From an uncultured Rivibacter sp. (GTDB lineage: Bacteria; Pseudomonadota; Gammaproteobacteria; Burkholderiales; Burkholderiaceae), in contig CAMLLU010000068.1 of the NCBI GenBank assembly GCA_946480925.1, positions 1 to 28,400 on the forward strand: DNA of 28,400 bases. Direction: 5' to 3'. Shown one piece after another: positions 8,186 through 16,291 of the stretch; positions within the stretch are counted from its first letter, which is position 1, and each line of letters begins with the position of its first letter. Made by a program: the position numbers and the translations under genes. The notes under the pieces are model-generated. The model ran no database searches. It was given only the letters and a program-made list of their open reading frames with translations, and had not been told where the DNA came from.

Positions 8186-9505
8186 TCAGGCAAAGCGCCG
8201 GATGGCAGGCTTCACCGGGCGGCCGACGAGATGCTTCTCAATGCCTTCGTCGAGCGCGCGCCGGTAGACCACGAAGGCGGCAGCAAAGGCCTCGACGGTC
8301 TGGTCGATGTCGGCCTCGGTGTGCGAATAGTTCACGACCAGCGAAGTGGCCAGCACGCCGCGCTGGATGAGCTCCTGCATCAGCAGCGTGCGGAAGGGTT
8401 GCGACGGCTGGCCCTGCGCATCGCGCGAGCCGAACACCAGGCAGCACGGCTGGCCGAGGATGGGCACGTATTCACCCACACCGGCCGCGGCAGCCGCCTC
8501 GCGCAGGCCGGAAGCCAGCCGGCTGCCGCGCCGCCACAACGTGTCGATCACCGGCTCGTCGCGGTAGACCTTCATCGTGGCCAGCGCCGCGGCGAGCCCG
8601 TGCGTTTCGGCGCCGTGCGTGGTGGACAGCAGGAACACACGCTCGCGGTCGTGGTCTGCGCCGCCCAGGCGCATCAGCTCGCGCTTGCCGGCAAGGGCCG
8701 ACACCGAGAAACCGTTGGCCAGCGCCTTGCCGAAAGTGGAGAGGTCGGGCTCGATGCCGTAGCAGGCCTGCGCGCCGCCCGCGTGCCAGCGGAAACCGGT
8801 GATCATCTCGTCGAGGATGAACACCGTGCCGTGTCGATCGCACAGCTTGCGGATGCCTTCGAAGAAGCCCGGCACGGGCGCCGTTTCCTTCTCGGCTTCG
8901 AGCACCACGGCGGCGATCCGGCCGGGGTGCTGCTCGAACAAGGTTTCGAGGCTGGCGAGGTCGTTGTAGTTGAACTTGACCGTGAGCTCGCGCGTGGCCT
9001 GCGGAATGCCGCCAGGCATGCCCGAGGCGCCGATGAACCAGTCGTCCACAGAGAAGAACGGGTGGTTGGCGCAGATGGCCACGAGGTCGCGCCCCGTGTG
9101 TGCACGCGCGAGCTTGAGTGCGCCCGAGGTGGCGTCGGAGCCGTCCTTGCAGAACTTCACCATCTCGGCGCGTGGCACGAATTCGAGAAAGGCCTCGGCG
9201 CATTCGAGTTCGATGGTGGCCGGGCGCACGAAGTTGGAACCCAGCACGAGCTGCGCTCTCGCCGCTTCGACCACCGGCGCATAGGCGTGGCCCAGCGTCA
9301 CCGCCCGCAGGCCGGCACCGTATTCGATGAACTCGTTGCCGTCCACGTCCCACACGCGGCAGCCCGCGCCGCGCACGATGTAGGGCGCCATGCCTTCGGG
9401 GTATTGGTCGTCGCCCTTGGCATAGGTGTGGCAGCCACCGGGGATGAGCTCGTGGAAGCGAGGGCGCAGCGCGTTGGAGCGGTCGAAGGTTTTGCGGTTC
9501 GTCAT
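8186..9505 (-). CDS. Class III aminotransferase, glutamate-1-semialdehyde aminomutase-like
   Basis: 439 residues, a PLP fold-type I enzyme of the HemL-like subgroup. Visible motifs are the GAGLRAVTLGHA segment, KDGSDATSGALKLARAHTGR for cofactor phosphate binding, FILDEMITGFR with the Asp that contacts the pyridine nitrogen, and TFGKALANGFS with the Schiff-base lysine at 260. True HemL works in tetrapyrrole synthesis. Here the gene lies between rfbG and the PIG-L deacetylase in a sugar operon, so transamination of a keto sugar, or supply of an amino substituent, is more likely. The frame extends upstream to 9607, but ATG 9505 gives the usual family start (TNRKTFDRSNALRPRFHELI). It is not the usual DegT/DnrJ sugar aminotransferase, nor the Fe-S DdhC/RfbH dehydrase expected after RfbG. 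Confidence 0.88.
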   Translation of the reverse strand: MTNRKTFDRSNALRPRFHELIPGGCHTYAKGDDQYPEGMAPYIVRGAGCRVWDVDGNEFIEYGAGLRAVTLGHAYAPVVEAARAQLVLGSNFVRPATIELECAEAFLEFVPRAEMVKFCKDGSDATSGALKLARAHTGRDLVAICANHPFFSVDDWFIGASGMPGGIPQATRELTVKFNYNDLASLETLFEQHPGRIAAVVLEAEKETAPVPGFFEGIRKLCDRHGTVFILDEMITGFRWHAGGAQACYGIEPDLSTFGKALANGFSVSALAGKRELMRLGGADHDRERVFLLSTTHGAETHGLAAALATMKVYRDEPVIDTLWRRGSRLASGLREAAAAAGVGEYVPILGQPCCLVFGSRDAQGQPSQPFRTLLMQELIQRGVLATSLVVNYSHTEADIDQTVEAFAAAFVVYRRALDEGIEKHLVGRPVKPAIRRFA

Positions 9506-9625
9506 GTCAATGATCCATTGCGCCAGGCTTCTCGCTCGATGCACGCGGTCTGGCAAGCGGACAGGGCAAGCAGCCGCCGTGGATCCGCCTTTGCCGGTCC
9601 GCGCCACAGGCGCTGCGGGTGTGGT

Positions 9626-10279
9626 TCATGCCAGCACGAGCTTGCGCGAATAGAAGGCTTCGGCGTAACCGCTCGGGGCGTTGCACTCGATGCCGCGCAA
9701 CCGCATCAGCCCTTCGAAGGTGGACGGCGTGAACCACTGCTTCGAGTGCTGCGTCTTGAACACCTGCATCAGCACGTCGACCTTGCGGCGCACCGTGTCG
9801 GCCGCCAGCGGCACGAAGACCGATGGCGAGCCCAGGCCGCCGTCGTACTTGGGAATCTCGTATTCGAGGATGACGTGGTTGCGGAAGGTGTTCCACGCCA
9901 GCTCGCCGACCACGCGATGGTCCTGGTGCAGCTCTTCGCGTGCATGGCAGAACACCACGTCGGGCTGCAGGGCCTTGAGTTCCTCGAAGTAGTCCTTGAT
10001 GGCGGGCGCTTCCGACGGGAAGTAGGCGCCGCGGAAGTCCTTCACCACGACGTTGGCGTTCTTCACGCCTTCGAGCATCAGCCCCGCGGCTTCACGCGCT
10101 TCGGCCGCACGCTCGGGGCCCGAGCTCAACACGACCCAGTGCACTTCGGCGCCGGGGTACTGCCGCAGCAGCTCCATCACGGTGCCGCCGCAGCCGATCT
10201 CGATGTCGTCGCAATGCGCGCCGATGAAGAGCAAACGCGGTGCGCGGCCGCCCGGAAGGTTGAAGCGAAGGTCGAGCAT
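9626..10279 (-). CDS. PIG-L/LmbE-family deacetylase
   Basis: 217 residues. The zinc site is readable: AHCDDIEIGCGG at residues 21-32 (His22, Asp25; family form AHPDDxxxGxGG) and HQDH at 118-121, with His121 as third ligand. These enzymes remove N-acetyl groups from GlcNAc derivatives, mycothiol or bacillithiol precursors, or antibiotic sugars. In this operon the likely substrate is an N-acylated sugar or a glycan intermediate, an inference from context only. The start at 10279 is 25 nt downstream of the cytidylyltransferase stop. A 120-nt gap separates its stop from the aminotransferase start and holds only a short GCGCC-ACA-GGCGC hairpin (9601-9613). Confidence 0.88.
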   Translation of the reverse strand: MLDLRFNLPGGRAPRLLFIGAHCDDIEIGCGGTVMELLRQYPGAEVHWVVLSSGPERAAEAREAAGLMLEGVKNANVVVKDFRGAYFPSEAPAIKDYFEELKALQPDVVFCHAREELHQDHRVVGELAWNTFRNHVILEYEIPKYDGGLGSPSVFVPLAADTVRRKVDVLMQVFKTQHSKQWFTPSTFEGLMRLRGIECNAPSGYAEAFYSRKLVLA

Positions 10280-10304
10280 GGTCTTGCTGTGGCTCAGCTG
10301 GGGC

Positions 10305-11096
10305 TCAGCGGCGGCTGCTGTCCTTGTTCCAGACCATCCACGGGCAGTTGCCGCGGGCTTCCATGCGGTCGTAGGTGATCTTTTCCTTGAAGGTGTCCAT
10401 CTGCTGCCAGAAGCCGCCGTAGCGGTTCACCGAAAGCATCTGCTTGTCGATGAGGCGGCGGAAGGGCTGCTCGACGAGTTCATCGCCCTCTTCGACGTAA
10501 TCGAAGATGTCGTGGCGGAACACGAAGTAGCCGGCATTGATCCAGAACTCCGAGCTGCTGAGCTGGCCGAAGCTCGTGACCACGCCGGTGTCGTCGGAAT
10601 GCACGCAGTGGAAGCTCTGCGACGTGCGCACCGCCAGGAAGCTGGCGACCTTTTCGTGGCGCTTGAAGTCTGCGATGTGCTGGTTCAGCGGCAGGTCGGT
10701 CAGGCCGTCGGCGTAGTTGGCCAGAAAGCTCTCTTCGCCTTCGAGGTACTTGCGCACGCGCAGCAGGCGCTGGCCGATGTTGGCGTGCAGGCCGGTGTCC
10801 ACGAAGGTGATGCGCCAGTCGTCGATGTCGCGCTTGAGCAGCTCGACCTTCTTGCCGCCTTCGGACATGACGAAGTCGTTCGTCAGGCACTCGTTGTAGT
10901 TCAGGAAGAACTCGCGAATCATGTCGCCGCGGTAGCCCAGGCACAGGATGAAGTCCTTGTGGCCGAAGTGCGCGTAGTAGCGCATCAGGTGCCACAGGAT
11001 CGGGCGGTATCCGATGTTGACCAGCGGCTTCGGGATGGTGTCCGAATGCTCGCGCAGGCGGGTGCCCAAACCACCGCAGAACAAGACGACTTTCAT
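10305..11096 (-). CDS. rfbF: Glucose-1-phosphate cytidylyltransferase
   Basis: 263 residues, close to the roughly 257 usual for RfbF/DdhA. The nucleotidyltransferase signature CGGLGTRL spans residues 7-14 and Lys23 sits in TIPKPLV. Further family blocks are visible (RPILWHLMRYYAHFGHKDFI, LGYRGDMIREFF, FWQQMDTFKEK). The reaction is CTP plus glucose-1-phosphate to CDP-glucose plus pyrophosphate. Its partner is the CDP-glucose 4,6-dehydratase two genes downstream. ATG 11096 has AGGA 7 nt upstream; a longer frame to 11429 is a shadow of the dehydrogenase gene. Together these two genes define the locus as CDP-hexose rather than dTDP-rhamnose. Confidence 0.95.
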   Translation of the reverse strand: MKVVLFCGGLGTRLREHSDTIPKPLVNIGYRPILWHLMRYYAHFGHKDFILCLGYRGDMIREFFLNYNECLTNDFVMSEGGKKVELLKRDIDDWRITFVDTGLHANIGQRLLRVRKYLEGEESFLANYADGLTDLPLNQHIADFKRHEKVASFLAVRTSQSFHCVHSDDTGVVTSFGQLSSSEFWINAGYFVFRHDIFDYVEEGDELVEQPFRRLIDKQMLSVNRYGGFWQQMDTFKEKITYDRMEARGNCPWMVWNKDSSRR

Positions 11097-11151
11097 GGTT
11101 GTTTCCTGGACTTGAATACTGGCCGCGGCGACAAGCCGCGGCGAATGACAC

Positions 11152-12435
11152 TCAGGCGCTGAAGCGCTGCGTCTGCTCGACGCGCAGCCGGTCCACCAGG
11201 CGGTCCTTCGGCAGCTCGACGTCGGCATAGGTGACCGGCTGATCCTTCGGGATGTCGCGCTTGAGGCGGCAGTCCAGCGACACGGCGATCGGCAGGTAGT
11301 TCTCGCGCTGGCAGACCTCGTAGCGCTCCACCAGGCCATAGCAGGTGAAGCCACCCATGCCGTCGAGCAGCTCGCCGGCCTTGAGGTCGCGTTTCGCGTA
11401 GGCCACCGTGTCGCACACGGGTGCGCCACGTGGCGTGATGGTCGGGTCGTTGAACAGCGCCGCCCGAGCCACCGAATGCTGGATCTGCCAGGGCGGCAGG
11501 TGGTAGGGCGTGTAGAACATGTACAGCGGCCCGTCGCCCATCTTCAGGTAGGCCATCAGCTTGCGCTTGTCGGGGTGGTCGTTGTGGCAGATGACGAAGG
11601 CACCGGTGTGCGGAGCCGCGCCGAGCGCGTATTCGACGAGCCCTTCCTTCGCGAAGTCGTCGGGCGACACCATCTTCAGCATGTCCTTGATGTCGGCGCA
11701 GGGGTAGCCCTTCATGCCGCGCACCTGCGGCACGAAGCCGGTGGCATTGCCCATGATGGCCGCCTCGAGCGCGAGCTTGGAGCCGTCCGCGAACGAGGCC
11801 AGCACCGCGGGGTTCTGGCCGAGCTTCGTGGCCAGCTCGCGCTGTGTTTCAGGGTTGCGGTAGCGATCGAGAAAGCCCTTCAGCTGCCCCATCAGCACCG
11901 GCCTGTAGCCCATGCTGTCGAGGAAGCGGTACAGGTTCATGCCGACACCGGGCTCGTCGCCATCGGTGTAGCTGTAGACCACGCCGGCGCGGTCTGCATA
12001 GGTCTTCAGGATGGGGCCGACCGAGGCGTCGACCTCCGCACCCAGCAGGATCACGTGCTTGCCGTTGCGGATGGCCTCGAAGCAGACCTGCGTGCCGAAC
12101 TCGACGTGGCCCGTGGTTTCGATGATCACGTCCACGAGGCCGCACTGGCACAGCGCCATGGCGTCGTCGGTCACCACATACTGGTTGCGTGCGATGGCCT
12201 GTTCGAGCTGGGCCGCGGTAGATGCATGCGCCACCTCGGAAACACCGGCATCACGATAGGCGCGCTCGGCTTTCTCGATGGTGCGGTTGGCCATGGCCAC
12301 CAGGCGCATGCCCTGCACTGCAGAGACCATTTGCAGCGCAATGCAGCGAGCCATGTAGCCGCTGCCGACCAGCGCCACGCGAACAGGGTCGTTCGCGGCT
12401 GCCCGTTTCGCAAGCGCGGTGTCCACAATGATCAT
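11152..12435 (-). CDS. NAD(P)-dependent dehydrogenase with SAF domain (COG4091 type)
   Basis: 427 residues. The N-terminal half is a Rossmann domain of the homoserine-dehydrogenase type: VALVGSGYMA with the nucleotide motif at 24-29, then VIIETTGHVEFG and the stretch HVILLGAEVDASVGP. The last 85 or so residues (341 onward) are a SAF-like domain: AYAKRDLKAGELLDG, LPIAVSLDC. This architecture is COG4091, a poorly understood oxidoreductase group often found in carbohydrate gene sets. It is the first gene of the CDP-sugar operon and has a strong Shine-Dalgarno (AGGAGG, 7 nt before ATG 12435). A role in oxidising or reducing the CDP-sugar or a small precursor that is later attached to it is inferred. 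A frame extension to 12579 runs through the divergent promoter region and is rejected. Confidence 0.82.
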   Translation of the reverse strand: MIIVDTALAKRAAANDPVRVALVGSGYMARCIALQMVSAVQGMRLVAMANRTIEKAERAYRDAGVSEVAHASTAAQLEQAIARNQYVVTDDAMALCQCGLVDVIIETTGHVEFGTQVCFEAIRNGKHVILLGAEVDASVGPILKTYADRAGVVYSYTDGDEPGVGMNLYRFLDSMGYRPVLMGQLKGFLDRYRNPETQRELATKLGQNPAVLASFADGSKLALEAAIMGNATGFVPQVRGMKGYPCADIKDMLKMVSPDDFAKEGLVEYALGAAPHTGAFVICHNDHPDKRKLMAYLKMGDGPLYMFYTPYHLPPWQIQHSVARAALFNDPTITPRGAPVCDTVAYAKRDLKAGELLDGMGGFTCYGLVERYEVCQRENYLPIAVSLDCRLKRDIPKDQPVTYADVELPKDRLVDRLRVEQTQRFSA

Positions 12436-12615
12436 TCGGGCCCCTCCTGTTCCAGTCGAGACTATCTCAGAAGGACCCGCTGCGAAGGCCCCCCGGAGTT
12501 GGGGGACCACCCCTTGTTTCGTGCGTTCCGGCGAGAGGCTGCTTGCTAGACTGAAACCATATCGACGCAGTGGCTGCATGCCCGCATCCCGACGGAGCGA
12601 AATGCCCCAGCACGA
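12436..12615. promoter_or_regulatory. Divergent intergenic region between CDP-sugar operon and GT2 operon
   Basis: 180 bp separate the start of the minus-strand dehydrogenase gene from the plus-strand GT2 gene, so both transcripts must initiate here or from inside flanking genes. No convincing sigma-70 box pair was found. Two overlapping stems are possible: CCCCC (12490-12494) with GGGGG (12501-12505), or GGGG (12502-12505) with CCCC (12510-12513). They are mutually exclusive. Confidence 0.45.
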
Positions 12616-13506
12616 ATGACATCCAAGGCTCCGCTCTTATCCATCGGCATCCCGGTCTACAACGGTGAGCGCTATCTCGCGCGGGCCGTGGAATCACTGC
12701 TGGCGCAGTCGATGGCGGACTTCGAACTCATCATTGCCGACAACGCATCCACCGACGGCACGCCGGCACTGTGCGAATCATTCGCCAGGCGCGACACGCG
12801 CGTGCGCTACGTGCGCCACCCGGTCAACATCGGTGCTCCCCGCAACTGGAACTGCCTGGTCGAGCTGGCCCGGGGACAGTACTTCAAGTGGGCCACCGCG
12901 AACGATCTGCATGCACCCGTCATGCTCGAGCGTTGCGTCGAAGCAATGGAGGCCGACCCCGGCATCGTGCTGTGCTATGGCCGCACGCAACTGATGGACG
13001 AGAACGAACGCCCCATCGAAGTGTTCCAGGGCGACATCGACGTGCAGATGCCGGACCCCAGCGAACGCTTCGCGGCTGTTTGCACCGGCATGACGCTCAA
13101 CAACGCGATGTGCGGCGTGGTGCGCACCGAGGTGTTGCGCAAGACCGGCATGGACCGCCTCTACCCGTCGGGCGACATGGCGCTGATGTCGGAGCTGGCG
13201 CTGCACGGACGGTTGAAGCTGCTGCCCGAGGTGCTGCTCCATCGCCGGCAAGGCCGGGGCACTTTCACGTCGATGCTGACGCCGCTGCAGATCCAGCGCG
13301 TGTACGACCCGAAGGCGCGTGCCCCGATGAAGCTCATCCACGGCAGGCGCCACTTCGACAACTTCTGCTGCATCCTGCGCGCGCCGCTGGCGCTGCGCGA
13401 CAAGCTGCGCGCCAGCGGTGCCGCGCTGCGCCTGCTGCTGCGCGATCGCAACCACCTCTGGCGGGAAATGCGCTCGCTGGTCGGCCTGCAACCGGCAGCG
13501 CGATGA
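12616..13506 (+). CDS. Family 2 glycosyltransferase
   Basis: 296 residues. A GT-A fold is recognisable: LSIGIPVYNGERYLARAVESL at the N-terminus, ADNASTDGT for nucleotide-sugar binding, and GQYFKWATANDLHAP where the metal-binding DxD normally lies. In related proteins this last block usually reads HDD; here the first acidic residue is replaced, leaving A-N-D. No membrane segments are seen. It is predicted to add one sugar of the EPS repeat on the cytoplasmic side, possibly the CDP-derived sugar made by the divergent operon. The start ATG at 12616 has no strong Shine-Dalgarno. The stop overlaps the ATG of the pyruvyl transferase gene (ATGA), so the two are coupled. Confidence 0.88.
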   Translation: MTSKAPLLSIGIPVYNGERYLARAVESLLAQSMADFELIIADNASTDGTPALCESFARRDTRVRYVRHPVNIGAPRNWNCLVELARGQYFKWATANDLHAPVMLERCVEAMEADPGIVLCYGRTQLMDENERPIEVFQGDIDVQMPDPSERFAAVCTGMTLNNAMCGVVRTEVLRKTGMDRLYPSGDMALMSELALHGRLKLLPEVLLHRRQGRGTFTSMLTPLQIQRVYDPKARAPMKLIHGRRHFDNFCCILRAPLALRDKLRASGAALRLLLRDRNHLWREMRSLVGLQPAAR

Positions 13507-14750
13507 GAACCAACCTCGCCACACCCGCCGGGCCGCGACCCGGCGCTGCTGTACGGGTCGGCCTGCTGGGCATGTATGCCAGTGCCAACCTGGGTGACAC
13601 GGCCATCCAGACCGCGGTGATGCAGGCCCTGCTGGCACGCCGGCCCGACATCGAATTCGTCGGGCTGTGCACCGACCCCATGGATGCCGCGCAGACGTTC
13701 GGCATCCGCGCGCGTCACCTCTCGTGCGAAAGCGCCATGCTGCTGCCGCCGGTCAACGGTTGCGACCAGCCCGTACCCGCCGGCGAGGCGGGCATCTCGT
13801 TCGAGCGCCTGCCCGCCCCCGTGGCGCGCTGCGTGTCGGCGTGGCGCATCGATCGGCAGATGCGCGACCTCGACATGCTGCTCATCTCGGGCAGCGGCCA
13901 GATCGACGACTTCTGGGGCGGCCCATGGGAACAGCCTTTCCGGTTGTTGGCCTGGACGGCTGCCGCTCGCCGCCAGCGCAAGCCAGCAGCCGTGTTCGGC
14001 GTGGGGGTCGATCAATTGCTCACGCGACTGGGCACCACCTTCTGCAAGCAGGCTTTGCAGCGCGCTCAATTGCGCGTGCTGCGCGACGCCGGCTCGCTGG
14101 ATGCACTGCGCGCGATGGGGCTGCAAGTCGATACCGACGTCTGCCCCGACCCGGCTTTCCACCTGCGCCCTGCGGGCACGGCCGCTCCTGCCGACCCGGC
14201 TTTCGCCGTGATCAGCCCGATCGCGCGCAACGCCTGGCCCGGCGGCAACGAACCTTATGAGGCCTATCTCGCCGCCCTGGCCGCAGCCGCAGACCATCTG
14301 CAGCGCCGGGGGCTGGAGGTGCGCTTCGTCTGCTCGCAGACCCGCATGGACCCGCCCATCGTCGAACGCGTGAAGCAGCGCATGCGGGGCAATGCAGCAG
14401 GCACCCGCGTGATGGACGTGAGGACCGTCGACGAATACATGCAGGAAGTCGCCGGCGCCGCGGTGGTGGTGGGTTCACGGCTGCACGCGATGATCCTGGC
14501 GCTGGTGGCCGGCACGCCTGTGGTGGCGGTCTCCTATGCGCGCAAGGTGCAGCGCCAGCTGCAGGACGTGGGGCTGGCCGACTACCTGCTCGAGCTGCGT
14601 GACGTGCAGGCCGAAGCGTTGCTCGCACGCATCGACCGCGTGCTGAGCGAGCAGCAGGGCCTGCGCACGCACATCCGGCAACAGTCCACACTCTTCCGCG
14701 CACAGCTCGATGGGCAGTTCGATCGTCTGGCCGCGCTGGTGCCCCGCTGA
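13503..14750 (+). CDS. Polysaccharide pyruvyl transferase family protein
   Basis: 415 residues matching PF04230 (CsaB/GumL/AmsJ relatives). The N-terminal GMYASANLGDTAI block contains the family GxxNxGD motif at about 26-32, LLISGSGQIDDFWGG follows in the first half, and SRLHAMILALVAGTPVVAVSY begins at Ser325 with the family hallmark SRLH. These enzymes transfer a ketal-linked pyruvate from phosphoenolpyruvate to a sugar, adding a negative charge. ATG 13503 overlaps the GT2 stop by 4 nt; a longer frame to 12771 is a shadow of GT2. It is cytoplasmic, acting on lipid-linked intermediates, and is the last gene of this two-gene unit. Confidence 0.88.
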   Translation: MRTNLATPAGPRPGAAVRVGLLGMYASANLGDTAIQTAVMQALLARRPDIEFVGLCTDPMDAAQTFGIRARHLSCESAMLLPPVNGCDQPVPAGEAGISFERLPAPVARCVSAWRIDRQMRDLDMLLISGSGQIDDFWGGPWEQPFRLLAWTAAARRQRKPAAVFGVGVDQLLTRLGTTFCKQALQRAQLRVLRDAGSLDALRAMGLQVDTDVCPDPAFHLRPAGTAAPADPAFAVISPIARNAWPGGNEPYEAYLAALAAAADHLQRRGLEVRFVCSQTRMDPPIVERVKQRMRGNAAGTRVMDVRTVDEYMQEVAGAAVVVGSRLHAMILALVAGTPVVAVSYARKVQRQLQDVGLADYLLELRDVQAEALLARIDRVLSEQQGLRTHIRQQSTLFRAQLDGQFDRLAALVPR

Positions 14751-15034
14751 AACGAGTGCGCAGAGCCATAGTCGTCTTGATGATGACAACCGACCCACCC
14801 TATGCAAGGGGGTCTCATCTGAAGAGCGACTCCTAAAATCAATTTCGGCCGATAGGCAGGGCTTCCACCTTCTTGGAGGCCGCTGTCAGGGAATGGCGGC
14901 CGCCCGGCTGCCAGGCGAAAACGCAATGCCTTTGTGGCATGCCGGCACCTACGACTGAAGTGCTGGAAAGCATATGGCCACAAGCAACCCCACCAGGGCC
15001 TGTCAACGCTATTTGGAGCCGACCGAGGGCCGAC
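14751..15034 (+). promoter_or_regulatory. 284-bp leader/promoter region upstream of GT gene
   Basis: No credible coding sequence. There is a TAAAAT box at 14834-14839 in an AT-richer patch but no good -35. Downstream lie two hairpins: TGGCGGCC-GCCC-GGCTGCCA (14894-14913, 8 bp with one G-U) and ATGCC-TTTGT-GGCAT (14926-14940). If transcription starts near 14846, both fall in a long untranslated leader of about 190 nt. Confidence 0.4.
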
Positions 15035-16291
15035 ATGCCCGGTGCTGATGCGATGAAGGCCATGAAGATCGGCTTCGTGTTGCTGTCGAACTCGGCAAAC
15101 CCGTTGCCCAGCACGCGCATCACGGTGCTCAACATGTTCCCGTACCTGCGGGATGCCGGCTTCGATCCGCACATCGTGTTCGAGCCGCCCTCACCGACGG
15201 AAGTACCCGACGTGTCGGGCCTTGCGCACGGCATCTCCAGCCAGGGCTTTCGCGCGGTCTTCTTCCAGAAGGTGCATGGCGCCAGCGTCGAAGTGCTGGC
15301 ACGTGAACTGCGCGGCGCCGGCATCAAGACGATCTACGGCGTGTGCGACCTCGTCAACCCGTCGATGGTCGAAGCCACCGACGTCACGATCGCCGTCACC
15401 CACTACCTGCGCAGCCTCTACCCAGTGGCGCTGCAGAGCAGGATCCACGTCATTCACGACGGTATCGAGAACCCGCTGGCGCACAAGCAGTCGTGGTCGG
15501 AACACCAGGGCAGCCCGCAGCGCCGGCTGCGCTCGGTGCTCGTCACTTCGGCCACGCTGACCCGCCTGCCGGTGCTCGGCACGCCGCCCGAATGGCTGAG
15601 CGTGACCATCGTCGGCCGCTACCCACCGGCCTCCGCCCGCCTGGAGCGCCTGCGAGAAGCACGCTGGAAGCTGTTCGAACAACCGCCGGGCGCCCGGCTG
15701 GACTACGCCGCCTTCCTGCTGAACCGACACATCCAGCGGCTGCAATGGGACCCGGCGGGCGTGTATGAGCAGCTGAAAGAAGCTGACATCGGGATCATCC
15801 CGGTCGAGACCACGTCGCTGCCTTCGGAAGCAGGCGCTGCAGTGCCGAGCTGGAAGGTGAAGTCCGAGAACCGGTTGACGATGAAGATGTCGATCGGCCT
15901 GCCGGTCATCGCCACGCCGATCCCGGCCTACGAACCGGTGCTGCAGCACGGTACGAACGGCTTCTTCGCCAGCTCGCATGCGGACTGGCAACGCTGCCTG
16001 CTGGCCCTGCGCGACCCGGCGCTGCGGCGCGAGATGGGTGAACGCGCCCGCCGCGCCGTATTGCCCCGCTACTCGATGGAACGCCAGGGCAGCGAGTTCG
16101 CAGGCTTGCTGCACCAACTGCTTGGCGGGCAGCCCCACCAGGCCTCACGGCCGACCGCCCCTGCCGAGGCAGCATCACAAGCGACACAAGCAGCACCGCC
16201 CACCGGCCAGGAAGCGCGGCACCAGACCACGACCGCGCCTTCCGGCACACCACCCAGCCAAGGGATGCTTCGCAGCAGGGCGGCCTCATAG
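15035..16291 (+). CDS. GT-B fold glycosyltransferase
   Basis: 418 residues. The sequence has the two-domain pattern of GT-B enzymes: SANPLPSTRITVLNMFPYL near the N-terminus, VIHDGIENPLAH mid-protein, and KMSIGLPVIATPIPAYEPVLQHGTNGFF for donor binding in the C-terminal half. The classical EX7E motif is not clear, so the CAZy family is uncertain. Three in-frame ATGs compete (15035, 15053, 15062); 15035 is chosen because GAGGG at 15025-15029 is 5 nt upstream, while the others have none well placed. The last 50 or so residues (after LLGGQPHQ) are an Ala/Pro/Thr/Gln-rich tail not expected in the family. It stands between the pyruvyl transferase and ACP operons and probably has its own promoter. 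Confidence 0.8.
   Translation: MPGADAMKAMKIGFVLLSNSANPLPSTRITVLNMFPYLRDAGFDPHIVFEPPSPTEVPDVSGLAHGISSQGFRAVFFQKVHGASVEVLARELRGAGIKTIYGVCDLVNPSMVEATDVTIAVTHYLRSLYPVALQSRIHVIHDGIENPLAHKQSWSEHQGSPQRRLRSVLVTSATLTRLPVLGTPPEWLSVTIVGRYPPASARLERLREARWKLFEQPPGARLDYAAFLLNRHIQRLQWDPAGVYEQLKEADIGIIPVETTSLPSEAGAAVPSWKVKSENRLTMKMSIGLPVIATPIPAYEPVLQHGTNGFFASSHADWQRCLLALRDPALRREMGERARRAVLPRYSMERQGSEFAGLLHQLLGGQPHQASRPTAPAEAASQATQAAPPTGQEARHQTTTAPSGTPPSQGMLRSRAAS

Noticed and set aside
8186..9505. Assignment of the aminotransferase as hemL (tetrapyrrole synthesis)
   Set aside because: The PLP motifs are shared, but the gene is embedded in a sugar operon and the sequence differs from HemL in several blocks; only the superfamily is claimed.
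7145..10378. 1077-residue plus-strand open frame opposite rfbG, the aminotransferase and the PIG-L gene
   Set aside because: It spans three well-recognised genes on the other strand and has the His/Arg/Ala-rich composition of a GC-rich shadow, with no domain.
12544..12559. Sigma-54-like GG-N10-GC pattern on the minus strand (TGGTTTCAGTCTAGCA), and a second at 12571-12586 on the plus strand
   Set aside because: XrtA loci are known to use RpoN with PrsR, so sites are expected, but both match little beyond the invariant GG and GC. In DNA of this GC content such matches are frequent.
14885..14945. Possible c-di-GMP (GEMM) riboswitch, because of GAAAACGCAATGCC
   Set aside because: The order of elements is wrong (GAAA directly precedes ACGCAA), and the conserved GGGCAAACC and the distal tetraloop-receptor parts are missing.
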